Source: Cryobacterium melibiosiphilum (GTDB lineage: Bacteria; Actinomycetota; Actinomycetes; Actinomycetales; Microbacteriaceae). Taken from it: a DNA stretch of 64,000 nt. The position numbers and the translations under genes are program-made. Numbering within the stretch: position 1 is the stretch's first letter; every line of letters begins with the position of its first letter. The stretch is taken from contig NZ_QZVS01000085.1 of the NCBI RefSeq assembly GCF_003602235.1, positions 1 through 64,000 of the forward strand, given 5' to 3'. Below the pieces are notes generated by a model. It made no database searches, was not told the DNA's origin, and saw only the letters and a program-made list of their open reading frames with translations. Shown one piece after another: positions 26,873 through 35,110 of the stretch.

Positions 26873-27679
26873 TCAGGAGGACAGCGCCCACATCGCCACC
26901 GCGCTCGCGGCGGCGACGTTGAGGGAGTCGATGCCGTGCTTCATCGGAATCTGCACCACGCTGTCGCTCGCTTCGAGGGCCTCGGGGGTCAGGCCTTCTC
27001 CCTCGGCGCCGAGCAGCAAGGCGAGTTTCTCGTGGTCGTGGGCGGTGAAATCACGCAGGCTCACGGCATCCGCTGACAGGGCGAGGGCGGCGACATGAAA
27101 ACCATGCCGTGTGAGCAGCGCGCGTGTTGACGTCCAATCACCGACCCGAGTCCAGGGCACCTGCAGCACGGTACCCATCGACACCCGAATCGCGCGCCGG
27201 TAGAACGGGTCGGAGCAGCGCGGAGTCACGAGAATCGCGTCAGCGCCGATCGCGCCGGCGGAGCGAAAGATGGCTCCGACATTTGTCGGGTCGGCGACGT
27301 TTTCGAGAATCACGATGCGGGTGGCCGTGCTGAGCAGCGCGTCGGCGTCGGGCAGTTCGGGCCGGTGCATCGACGCGATCAGGCCACGGTGCAGAATGTA
27401 GCCGGTCAGTTCGGCAAGCAGCTCGCCCGGTCCCACGAACACCGGAATGTCGGCCGCGTCGGGCCCGAGCACACGCAGGGCTTCCTCGGCCGTGCCGCCG
27501 AGCGCCAGCACCGACCGCGGGCGGTGCCCGGCGCGCAGTGCCCGCTCGAGCACGAGCGCGGATTCGGCGATGTAGAGGCCGTGCTCGGTGCCGCGGGCCT
27601 TCTTGAGGGCGACATCCGTGAGGTGGGCGTAGTCGACCAGGCGCGGGTCACTGAGGTCGGTGATGGTGATGACGGGCAT
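26873..27679 (-). CDS. TrmH/SpoU-family RNA 2'-O-methyltransferase
   Basis: 268 residues. N-terminal L30e-like substrate domain, then the knotted SPOUT domain with motif 1 NVADPTNVGAIFRSAGAIGA, motif 2 LLLGAEGEGLTPEAL and motif 3 IPMKHGIDSLNVAAASAVAMW. It methylates ribose in tRNA or rRNA using SAM; the target nucleotide is not evident. Single-gene unit. Confidence 0.92.
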   Translation of the reverse strand: MPVITITDLSDPRLVDYAHLTDVALKKARGTEHGLYIAESALVLERALRAGHRPRSVLALGGTAEEALRVLGPDAADIPVFVGPGELLAELTGYILHRGLIASMHRPELPDADALLSTATRIVILENVADPTNVGAIFRSAGAIGADAILVTPRCSDPFYRRAIRVSMGTVLQVPWTRVGDWTSTRALLTRHGFHVAALALSADAVSLRDFTAHDHEKLALLLGAEGEGLTPEALEASDSVVQIPMKHGIDSLNVAAASAVAMWALSS

Positions 27680-27760
27680 CCGTTCAGCTTAGTTCCGGGC
27701 CCACACCGTGACCCGGCCGGGGTGTCGGGCCGGGGTGTCGGGCCGGAGAGGCAGCTGACT

Positions 27761-27866
27761 CACCGGCATAACTCCTGCAACCCGGCCGACGGATGCCGCG
27801 GGTCGCCCGTCTTTCCGGGCCACCCGCGGTTGCCGTGCCGCGAAGTGCAGGAGTTATGCGCCGGTG
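27761..27866. repeat. Long imperfect inverted repeat between TrmH and DUF4397 genes
   Basis: Arms CACCGGCATAACTCCTGCA (27761-27779) and TGCAGGAGTTATGCGCCGGTG (27846-27866, given here as read on the plus strand) pair apart from a 2-base bulge. The 66-bp middle contains a second stem around CCGCGGGT/ACCCGCGG. The gap 27680-27970 otherwise holds only a short 9-bp GTGAGGCCG-type tandem repeat near 27925-27965. Confidence 0.7.
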
Positions 27867-27970
27867 CCTGCCGCCCCCGACTCGCCGTGAGGCCGGAGGG
27901 CTCTGCGGCCGTGCGGCCGGCGAGGCCCGTGAGGCCGGTGAGGCCGGTGAGGCCCGTAAGGCCGGTGAGG

Positions 27971-28735
27971 CTAGTGGTGGTGGCTGTGATTCTTGTGGTG
28001 GCCACGGTAGCCGTGGCCGCGGTGGCCGTTCTTCTGCTTGTCGGTGGCGACCGTCTGCACCGCGAGGTTCAGGCTGTCGTCGCTGAGGCTGCCCCAGGCG
28101 TAGACGATGGTGTTGGTGCGCTTGGCCACGTCGACGTCGGCCGGGCCGATCAGGGGCTCGGTGGTTCCCGCGGCGGCGACGGCTGCCGAAATCACCCCGG
28201 CCGGCAGCGCCAGCACGGCTTCGTGCGGGTTGACCAGGCCGGAGACGGCGGCGGCGCCGCCGGCAAGCACGTCGACGGCCGGGGCCGCGGCGATGTGACG
28301 CACGGTGAGGCGGCCCTCGCCGCGCTTCAGCCGCGAGGTGTCATTGGTGAACAGCGTGGCGGTGGGGGCGCCGGCCTCGGTGAGGTGGGCGGCGACGGTG
28401 TAGTCGGTGCCGGCGGTGAGGGTGAGGTCGACCGGGCCGATGGCCGGGGCGCTGGCGTCGGCGGCATCCGCTGCCGTGATGGCGACGGTGTAGGTGCCGG
28501 CCGGCAGGTCGAGGGGGCCGGCGAAACTGCCGGGTTCGAAGTCATCGAGGGTGAGTTCGTTGTTGACGTAGACGTCGACGACGAGGCCCGGCACGCCGTG
28601 GAACACCGAGAGCTGGGCCTCCGGTCCGTGCTGTCGGGGGCCATCGTGGGCCTGGGCGGGGGCGAAGCCGGCCAGGCCGACGAGGACTCCGGCGGTGAGA
28701 CCGAGTGCGAGGGTCTTCGGGAGGGTGTTCTTCAT
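27971..28735 (-). CDS. Secreted DUF4397-domain protein with His-rich tail
   Basis: 254 residues. Signal peptide 1-~31 (KTLALGLTAGVLVGLAGFAPAQA), then two DUF4397-type beta repeats (LSVFHGVPGLVVDVYVNN and LTVRHIAAAPAVDVLAGG). The C-terminal ~20 residues are Gly/His-rich, ending HHKNHSHHH, and could bind metal. The start is set by GGAGATCCC before the ATG. Secreted, probably wall-associated; biochemical role unknown. Confidence 0.88.
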   Translation of the reverse strand: MKNTLPKTLALGLTAGVLVGLAGFAPAQAHDGPRQHGPEAQLSVFHGVPGLVVDVYVNNELTLDDFEPGSFAGPLDLPAGTYTVAITAADAADASAPAIGPVDLTLTAGTDYTVAAHLTEAGAPTATLFTNDTSRLKRGEGRLTVRHIAAAPAVDVLAGGAAAVSGLVNPHEAVLALPAGVISAAVAAAGTTEPLIGPADVDVAKRTNTIVYAWGSLSDDSLNLAVQTVATDKQKNGHRGHGYRGHHKNHSHHH

Positions 28736-28863
28736 GGGATCTCCAAAGGTCGAAATCGATGAACGAGCGGGTCGAAAGAACCACTCACCCACTGACTTCG
28801 CGCCCCGGGCTGGTTTCGGATGCACCACGGAGAATGTTTCCTGATTATTTCTCAAGAGTTGGG

Positions 28864-29862
28864 CTAGTGCAGCCGGTGGTCGACAAAACTCAGCCGCGGC
28901 CCGCGGCGGGGCTTCAGGGTAGCCCCGCCCGCCTCGAGCAGTCGGACAACGCGGTATCGATGCGGCTGCCATTTCTGCATCGCGACGATCATCTCGGTGT
29001 CGGTCATATCCCGACCGAACAGGGAATGCCCGATCATGTTGGACAGGTGGAAGTCGCCCACGGACAGCGCGTCGGCGTCACCGAGGGCCCGCTGGGCGAC
29101 CTCCGCGGCCGTCCAAACCCCGACTCCGGGCACGGTGCGCAGCCGTGCGGCCGCCTCCGCCGGGCTGAGGTTGACCCCCGACTGCAACTGCCGTGCCACT
29201 TGGAGGGCCAGCATCACCGTGCGGGACCGCCGCGGATCAACCCCGGCCCGGTGCCATTCCCACGACGGAATGAGTTGCCAGGCCCGGTTCGACGGACCCA
29301 CAACCATGTTGGCGGGCGTCGGACCGGGTGCCGGCGTGCCGTGCGCGCGCACGAGGGCTCGCCACGACGCGGTCGCCTGCACGCTGATCACTTTCTGCTC
29401 GAGAATGGCGGGAATCAGCGACTCCAGCACGAGCCCGGTACGGGGAATGCGCAGGCCCGGAAACCGGCGGTGGGCATCGTGCAGCCGCGGATGATCGGCG
29501 ACGAACCCGGTCGGGTCGTCGGCTTCTCCCACCAGGGCGGATGCCGCAGCGACCGCCGCGTGAGCTCCCTCGCCCCAGGCTTCACATCTGAGGGTATGCA
29601 GGTCGTGCTGCGTGAACCGCATCGAGGCCGGTCCTTCGACCGTGAGCGTCGTGCGCCAGACGGCGCCGTCGGCCGCGACCTGGTGGGTCGGGTCGGTGGC
29701 CCCGCGGCCGAGCCGCGACAGCGTCAACTGCATGTCGGTGGCAAACGCCGGATGCCACGTGGTGGCGGCATCCGGCGTCGCCCCAGCCTCACTCGGCGCC
29801 GCCCGGGCTCCGGCGCCGGAGCGGGCGAAGCCGCCCGCACCGGAACTGAGCTGTTCGGTCAT
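28864..29862 (-). CDS. DNA-3-methyladenine glycosylase, HhH-GPD (AlkA-like)
   Basis: 332 residues. EQKVISVQATASWRALV matches the glycosylase helix bundle, and the helix-hairpin-helix LRTVPGVGVWTAAEVAQRALGDADALSVGDFHL carries the catalytic Asp after VG. Base-excision repair of alkylated or otherwise damaged purines is expected. The N-terminal ~35 residues are Ala/Gly-rich and probably disordered. Single gene. Confidence 0.88.
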   Translation of the reverse strand: MTEQLSSGAGGFARSGAGARAAPSEAGATPDAATTWHPAFATDMQLTLSRLGRGATDPTHQVAADGAVWRTTLTVEGPASMRFTQHDLHTLRCEAWGEGAHAAVAAASALVGEADDPTGFVADHPRLHDAHRRFPGLRIPRTGLVLESLIPAILEQKVISVQATASWRALVRAHGTPAPGPTPANMVVGPSNRAWQLIPSWEWHRAGVDPRRSRTVMLALQVARQLQSGVNLSPAEAAARLRTVPGVGVWTAAEVAQRALGDADALSVGDFHLSNMIGHSLFGRDMTDTEMIVAMQKWQPHRYRVVRLLEAGGATLKPRRGPRLSFVDHRLH

Positions 29863-29905
29863 GGTTTGTCTGCTGCGCGTGGGTATCGCGTGCTGCCCGT
29901 CGCGG

Positions 29906-31420
29906 CTAGACCGTGGCGGGGTCGGGCGTCAGGGTGTACTTCGTCGAGAGGTACTCGCGAATGCCTTCGAGTCCGCCCTCGCGGCCGAGTCCGGACTGCT
30001 TAACTCCGCCGAACGGGGCAGCGGCGTTGGAGACGACGCCGGTGTTCAGGCCCATCATGCCGGTCTGCAGCCGATCGATCATGCGCTGTCCCCGAGCGAG
30101 ATCGGTTGTGAACACGTAGCTGATCAGGCCGAACTCGGTGTCGTTGGCGATGCGCACGGCATCCGCTTCGTCGGTGAAGGTCGTGATCGCCAGCACCGGG
30201 CCGAAGATCTCCTGGGCGAGGATGTCACTGCCGGCGGTGACCCCGCTCACGACGGTCGGGGCGTAGAACGTGCCGGGGCGCTCGAGCGCCTGCCCGCCGG
30301 TGAGGATCTCGGCGCCGCGGGCGACGGCATCCGTCACGAGGGCGTGCGCCTTCGCGACGGCGGCGTCGTTGATGAGCGGGCCGATGTTCACTCCGGTTTC
30401 GGTGCCGCGGCCGACCTGGAACGTCTTCACCCGCTGGGTGACCCGGCGGCCGAATTCGGCGGCGATCGACTCCTCGACGATGAACCGGTTCGCGGCCGTG
30501 CAGGCCTGGCCGATGTTGCGGAACTTGGCGATGATCGCGCCGTCGACGGCCTTGTCAAGGTCGGCATCGGCGAAGACGACGAAGGGGGCGTTGCCGCCGA
30601 GTTCCATCGAGGTGCGCAGCACGTTCTCGGCGCTCTGCTTGATCAGCAGCTTGCCGACCGGGGTCGAGCCGGTGAAGCTGAGCTTGCGCAGCCTGGGGTC
30701 GGCGATGATCGGGGCCGAGACCGCGCCGGACTCCGACGTGGTGATGACGTTGACGACGCCCTTGGGCAGGCCGACCTCTTCGAGCAGGGCGACGAAGGCG
30801 AGGGTGGTGAGCGGGGTCAGCTCGGCGGGCTTGACGACCACCGTGCAGCCGGCGGCGAGCGCCGGGGCGATCTTTCGGGTTGCCATGGCGAGCGGAAAAT
30901 TCCACGGCGTGATCAGGTAGCAGGGGCCGACCGGGTGCTGGCTGATGATCATGCGGCCGGTGCCCTCGGGGTTGGCGCCGTAGCGGCCGCTGATGCGTAC
31001 GGCCTCCTCGCTGAACCAGCGCAGGAATTCGGCGCCGTAGGCGACCTCGCCGAGCGCTTCGGGCAGGGGCTTGCCCATCTCGAGGGTCATCAGCAGTGCG
31101 AAGTCGTTCTTGCGCTCGGTGAGCAGGTCGAAGGCACGGCGTAGCAGTTCGGCGCGCACGCGCGGCGGTGTCTGAGCCCAGTCGTCCTGCGCGGCGACGG
31201 CGGCGTCGAGGGCGGCCGTGCCGTCGGCGACGCTCGCGTCGGCGACGCTCGCGAGCACGGTGCCGGTCGCCGGGTCGATCACGTCGAGGGTACGGCCGGC
31301 GGATGCCGCCACCCACTCTCCTCCGATGAACAGCCCGCTCGGGACCCGTTTCAGCAAGGCAGCCTCGGCGGCCTGCGCCGTGGTCACGTTGTTCGTTTCT
31401 GCGCCTGTTATCGCTGTCAT
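29906..31420 (-). CDS. gabD: NAD(P)-dependent succinate-semialdehyde dehydrogenase
   Basis: 504 residues of the ALDH superfamily. ITPWNFPLAMATRKIAPALAAGCTVVVKPAE, FTGSTPVGKLL, the Glu motif MELGGNAPFVVF and the nucleophile in NIGQACTAANRF are all SSADH-like, as is the C-terminal FGGVKQSGLGREGG. It oxidises succinate semialdehyde to succinate in GABA breakdown. GGGAG sits before the ATG. A 10-bp palindrome GTGTCGACAC (31460-31469) lies 40 bp upstream in an otherwise gene-free 204 bp. No GABA aminotransferase or permease is adjacent. Confidence 0.85.
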   Translation of the reverse strand: MTAITGAETNNVTTAQAAEAALLKRVPSGLFIGGEWVAASAGRTLDVIDPATGTVLASVADASVADGTAALDAAVAAQDDWAQTPPRVRAELLRRAFDLLTERKNDFALLMTLEMGKPLPEALGEVAYGAEFLRWFSEEAVRISGRYGANPEGTGRMIISQHPVGPCYLITPWNFPLAMATRKIAPALAAGCTVVVKPAELTPLTTLAFVALLEEVGLPKGVVNVITTSESGAVSAPIIADPRLRKLSFTGSTPVGKLLIKQSAENVLRTSMELGGNAPFVVFADADLDKAVDGAIIAKFRNIGQACTAANRFIVEESIAAEFGRRVTQRVKTFQVGRGTETGVNIGPLINDAAVAKAHALVTDAVARGAEILTGGQALERPGTFYAPTVVSGVTAGSDILAQEIFGPVLAITTFTDEADAVRIANDTEFGLISYVFTTDLARGQRMIDRLQTGMMGLNTGVVSNAAAPFGGVKQSGLGREGGLEGIREYLSTKYTLTPDPATV

Positions 31421-31624
31421 GTGGACTCCCTACCGTTGCCTGCGCAAACTTCGCCGCACGTGTCGACACACCAGTCGGCGCACGTTTCGACGCGCGTTTC
31501 GATTCGACGGGCACACCGCCCGTCTCGTTGACGCTAACAGCCTAACCGGCACCACCGACATCGCCCGCCTGTCGCCGCAGGCGCACGGATTTCGCCGCCC
31601 CGGCGATCCCGAGGCACGTCCGGG

Positions 31625-32563
31625 TCAGCTGGCAACCGCACGCGGGACAAGCTCGCCGCGCACGATCGAGTCCCCGGAGTGCGCCGGGTCCCCATCGCTC
31701 GCCTCTGCGGAGACGTCGACAACCGAAAACTCGGCGAGATCGACGGCATCGGGAACCACGAACCGGCCGGTGTCACCGGTCAGCAGGCCGAGGCTGACAA
31801 GACCCGAGGCGTCGGGGGTGAGCAGCCAGACCTCCCGCAGCGGTTCGTCGCCCGGAGTCGCCGACGGCGCGCCGACGCTGAGCGTGACGGTCACCTCCCG
31901 CGGCCCGTCGGCTGATCGGGCGACGGATGCCTCCCCACTCGCCGTCCAGCCCGGCAGCGGGTCGAGCGTCCCCTGTGCGAGCAGTTGCTCGCGGGGAGCC
32001 GGCCACCACAGGGAGGCGGAAAGGCCGACGGCGAGGCCGACCGCTGCCGCTGCGGCCACCGGAACCCAGCGAAGCCGGTGCTGCCGCGCGGGCCGACCAT
32101 CAGTGAGAGCGGTCACGGGCGCGTCGATGGGCGCGACGACAGGCCCGAGGGCACTGTGTCCGGGGTCACCAAGTATGGGTAGAACCCCCACGGGTTCACC
32201 CAATCCGGGCACAACCGGTACGGGCGCACCCGGTCTGGGGGCGACCGGTCCGAGGGCGTCCGGTCCGGGGGCAACTGCTCCGGCGGCCTCCGGTCCGGCG
32301 GTGGCCGGTCCGGGCACCGCTGCCACGGAGGCGGACAGCCCGAGTTCGGCGTGGATCCCCGCCCAGACCGTGGGGCTCGGTGTGAGGAGGTCAAGCGGAA
32401 TGGTGCGACCGAGGTCTACCGTTCGGCGCAGTTCGGCGAGCTCACGGGCACAGTCCGGGCACTCCGCGAGGTGGGACGAGACATTCGCGCCAGCCGGAGC
32501 ATCCGTCGCCCCGGTGCCGGACAGCGCGATCAGCGCGAGGTCGTCGGGATCAATGTGCGCCAT
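31625..32563 (-). CDS. Anti-sigma factor, RskA-like, membrane-anchored
   Basis: 312 residues. N-terminal zinc anti-sigma domain (SSHLAECPDCARELAELRRTVDLG, HxxxCxxC), a long repetitive Pro/Gly/Val linker (~95-155, GPVAPGPDALGPVAP), one membrane helix (WVPVAAAAAVGLAVGLSASLWW) and an extracytoplasmic RskA-type domain. It should hold the adjacent sigma factor inactive until cleaved. It starts within the sigma gene (14-bp overlap), preceded by GGAGGGGACC. Confidence 0.87.
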   Translation of the reverse strand: MAHIDPDDLALIALSGTGATDAPAGANVSSHLAECPDCARELAELRRTVDLGRTIPLDLLTPSPTVWAGIHAELGLSASVAAVPGPATAGPEAAGAVAPGPDALGPVAPRPGAPVPVVPGLGEPVGVLPILGDPGHSALGPVVAPIDAPVTALTDGRPARQHRLRWVPVAAAAAVGLAVGLSASLWWPAPREQLLAQGTLDPLPGWTASGEASVARSADGPREVTVTLSVGAPSATPGDEPLREVWLLTPDASGLVSLGLLTGDTGRFVVPDAVDLAEFSVVDVSAEASDGDPAHSGDSIVRGELVPRAVAS

Positions 32564-33197
32564 CGGTCCCCTCCAATCGGGTGCGCAGATGGTGCAGGCT
32601 GCGGCGAATATGGCTCTTGACGGTGCCGAGCGGCAACCCGAGGCTGTCGGCGATCTGCACCTGGGTGAGGTCGTCGTAGAAGGCGAGGCGCATGACCTGC
32701 TGCGGAATCGGCTCAAGCCGCTCCAGGGCCTCGCCCATCATGACGCGGTCCGCCACCTGGTCGCAATCGTCGGGGCTGGTGAGGTTCACGTGTATGGCGA
32801 CCGCGTTCTCGACGCGGCGCTGACGGGCCCGGCCGGCGTGGGCATCCGCGATCGCGTGCCGCGTGATACCGACCAGCCAGGCCGGCAGCCGCGACCGGCC
32901 GGGGTCGAAGCCGGCCCGCCCCCGCCATGCCGCGATGAAGACCTTCTGGGTGACGTCTTCGGCGTCGGTGACGTCGCCGAGGGAGCGCAGCGCGAGAGTG
33001 AAGACGAGGGCCGACCAGCGACGGTATGCCTCGGCGAGGGCCCGCTCGTCGCCGTCACGGAACCCTGCGAACAGGCGGGCATCGTCGTCGGTCTCGTCGG
33101 CACGGGTCACGGCGGGCGGTGTCCTCCGGGTTGGGATTCGTGGCGCGGCTGTTCGCACCGTTTGTGACCGGGCGGCAAGACTCGCGTCGCTCAGCAT
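32550..33197 (-). CDS. ECF sigma factor (SigK-like)
   Basis: 215 residues. Region 2 reads SALVFTLALRSLGDVTDAEDVTQKVFIAAWRG; region 4 reads LTQVQIADSLGLPLGTVKSHIRRSLHHLR. There is a ~40-residue basic lead before region 2. GGGAGGAACTCACT gives a good ribosome site for ATG 33197. It forms an operon with its RskA-like anti-sigma factor, as for mycobacterial SigK/RskA. Confidence 0.92.
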   Translation of the reverse strand: MLSDASLAARSQTVRTAAPRIPTRRTPPAVTRADETDDDARLFAGFRDGDERALAEAYRRWSALVFTLALRSLGDVTDAEDVTQKVFIAAWRGRAGFDPGRSRLPAWLVGITRHAIADAHAGRARQRRVENAVAIHVNLTSPDDCDQVADRVMMGEALERLEPIPQQVMRLAFYDDLTQVQIADSLGLPLGTVKSHIRRSLHHLRTRLEGTDGAH

Positions 33198-33308
33198 AGT
33201 GAGTTCCTCCCTTCCCTACCCCTGCTTCGCCGCATCTGCCTCATTCGGAGGCACCCGCCCGGGCAATTTTGCCAGCGAGAGAGCTTTCCACCGAGAAGGT
33301 GAGGGGCT

Positions 33309-34259
33309 TCAGGCGAGAAAGGTCAGCGCGGCATGCTTGAACTCGCGCGCGGTGAGCGCGTTGATGTGCGTGCGGCCGGGCAATTCGAGGTAATCGGCGC
33401 CGCGCGCGGCGGCGAGCTCGGCGGCTCCGACCGGGATCGCATCCGCTCCCCCGGCCACGAACAGCTGGCGGATGCCCTCGGGCACGTCGAGCGTCGCGCC
33501 CGCGACTCCCTGCACGCACGCGATGAGAGCCTGCCGGTCGGCGCCCGCCGCGATGGCGGCGCCGAGCACGGCGGCGATCGTGGGGTCCTCGGCACCGGGC
33601 CTCAGCTCTCCGTGGGTTGCGAACCGGTTGACGGCATCGAGATCCCAGGTTTCGAAGAGTTCCAGCGGGCCGGCACCACCGAGCACGAGTGCGCCGACCC
33701 GATCGGGCGCGAGCCGGGCCAGGGCCGCCGCGACGCGGGATCCCATCGAATACGCGATCACGTCGGCCTGCTGCAGTTCGAGGTCGTCGAGCACCGCGAC
33801 GAGGTCGGCCGCAAGCTGCCGGGGCGCGTAGTCCTCGCCGCGATGCGGTTTGTCACTGCGGCCGTGGCCGCGCAGGTCGGGGGTGATCACGCCGCGCCCG
33901 GCCGCGGTCAGCGCACGCACCCAGCCGGGCGTGTGCCAGGTGACGGATGCCGTCGTCGCGAAACCGTGAACCAGAAGGATCGGGCGCTCCCCGGCGACAA
34001 AGTCGTAGGCGATGCGCACACCGTCCAGCCGCCGCACAACGCTCCCGGAGCCCCCAGTCGTGGCCGCAGCGGGGGTGGCCGCGGCGGGGGTGGCCGCAGC
34101 GGCGTCGCGCGCTGCGACGGTGCCTGCGGCAATATCCGCACCCGCACCCGCACCCGCGGCAGTACCACCCTCACCCGCAGCGGCACCCGCCCCCGCACGC
34201 GCAGCACGACTCGCCGGCGGGGCGCCGGCGTTCGGGATGCCCGCTGCGACCGCCGTCAT
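33309..34259 (-). CDS. Alpha/beta hydrolase with Ala-rich N-terminal extension
   Basis: 316 residues. After ~75 residues of Ala/Gly-rich low complexity (AAAATPAAATPAAAT), a standard alpha/beta hydrolase follows: LLVHGFATT oxyanion loop, DLRGHGRSDKP, nucleophile elbow AYSMGSR (Ser) and a C-terminal catalytic His in LPGRTHINAL. Substrate unknown. The start at 34259 overlaps the pncA stop by ATGA. The family domain itself begins only near residue 75, so a later start is possible. Confidence 0.85.
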   Translation of the reverse strand: MTAVAAGIPNAGAPPASRAARAGAGAAAGEGGTAAGAGAGADIAAGTVAARDAAAATPAAATPAAATTGGSGSVVRRLDGVRIAYDFVAGERPILLVHGFATTASVTWHTPGWVRALTAAGRGVITPDLRGHGRSDKPHRGEDYAPRQLAADLVAVLDDLELQQADVIAYSMGSRVAAALARLAPDRVGALVLGGAGPLELFETWDLDAVNRFATHGELRPGAEDPTIAAVLGAAIAAGADRQALIACVQGVAGATLDVPEGIRQLFVAGGADAIPVGAAELAAARGADYLELPGRTHINALTAREFKHAALTFLA

Positions 34260-35035
34260 TCCGTGTCGGCGGCTGTGTCGGCGGCTGTGTCGGCGGCTGT
34301 GTCGGCGGACATTTGGGATGATGTTCCGGTCGAGCTCGCCCCCGATCCGCCCGCCGCCGAGCTGCCCGTCGAGTTGTCGTGCGCGCTCGCGGACGTGTCG
34401 GTCGCGGCGCCCGCGGGGCCGCCCGCCGCGGTATCCGCTGTCGACGGGCCGAGCACGTCGGAGCTGGCGAAGACGGCCCCGGCATGGGCCATCTCGGCGA
34501 GCGCCGTCGCGGTCGATTCTGCCGCGACCCCGGCGACCAGGTCGGTGAAGACGCGCACGTGCTGGCCGTGTTCGAGGGCATCCAGCGTCGATGCACGCAC
34601 GCAATAATCGGTGGCGAGGCCGACGATGTCGATCTCGGCGACCCCGTTTTCGCTGAGCAGCGTGGTGACCGTCTGCCCCGCTTCCGTGATGCCCTCGAAG
34701 ATCGAGTACGCGGGTTTGCCCTGGCCCTTGCGAATGTGGAAGGTCACGGCATCCGTCGCCAGGGCCGGGTGGTACTCGGCGCCGCCGGTGCCGGCGACAC
34801 AGTGCACGGGCCAGGTCGTCGCAAAATCGGGCGCGGTATCGCGGGCGAAGTGGCCGCCGTTGTCGTTGCCGATGTCGTGCCAGTCGCGGCTCGCGAACAC
34901 GAAACGATACTCCTGCGGATGCGCGCGCAGCAGCGCCGTGATGCCCGCGGCAACCGCCGCACCGCCGTCGACGCCGAGCACGCCGCCCTCGGTGAAGTCG
35001 TTCTGAACGTCAATGATGAACAGGGCCCGAGTCAT
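34256..35035 (-). CDS. pncA: Nicotinamidase with repetitive C-terminal tail
   Basis: Converts nicotinamide to nicotinic acid for NAD salvage. Catalytic Asp in FIIDVQNDF, metal ligands in SRDWHDIGNDNGGHF, Lys in FHIRKGQ and the nucleophile Cys in GLATDYCVRAS. The catalytic core ends near residue 195, the usual length. About 65 further residues are Ser/Ala/Thr/Gly-rich and end in ADTAADTAADTAADTE, encoded by a 12-bp tandem repeat. The following hydrolase overlaps it by four bases. Confidence 0.92.
   Translation of the reverse strand: MTRALFIIDVQNDFTEGGVLGVDGGAAVAAGITALLRAHPQEYRFVFASRDWHDIGNDNGGHFARDTAPDFATTWPVHCVAGTGGAEYHPALATDAVTFHIRKGQGKPAYSIFEGITEAGQTVTTLLSENGVAEIDIVGLATDYCVRASTLDALEHGQHVRVFTDLVAGVAAESTATALAEMAHAGAVFASSDVLGPSTADTAAGGPAGAATDTSASAHDNSTGSSAAGGSGASSTGTSSQMSADTAADTAADTAADTE
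34263..34308. repeat. 12-bp coding tandem repeat at the 3' end of pncA
   Basis: Three exact copies of GTGTCGGCGGCT plus a 10-bp partial. The unit is a multiple of three, so copy number alters only the TAAD repeats of the tail. Confidence 0.9.
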
Positions 35036-35110
35036 GGCACTCCTTCAGTCGTGAACGGTCGCGGTCGTGAACAACGTGCAGTCGTGAACATCGCTGGTTC
35101 TGCGATACCG

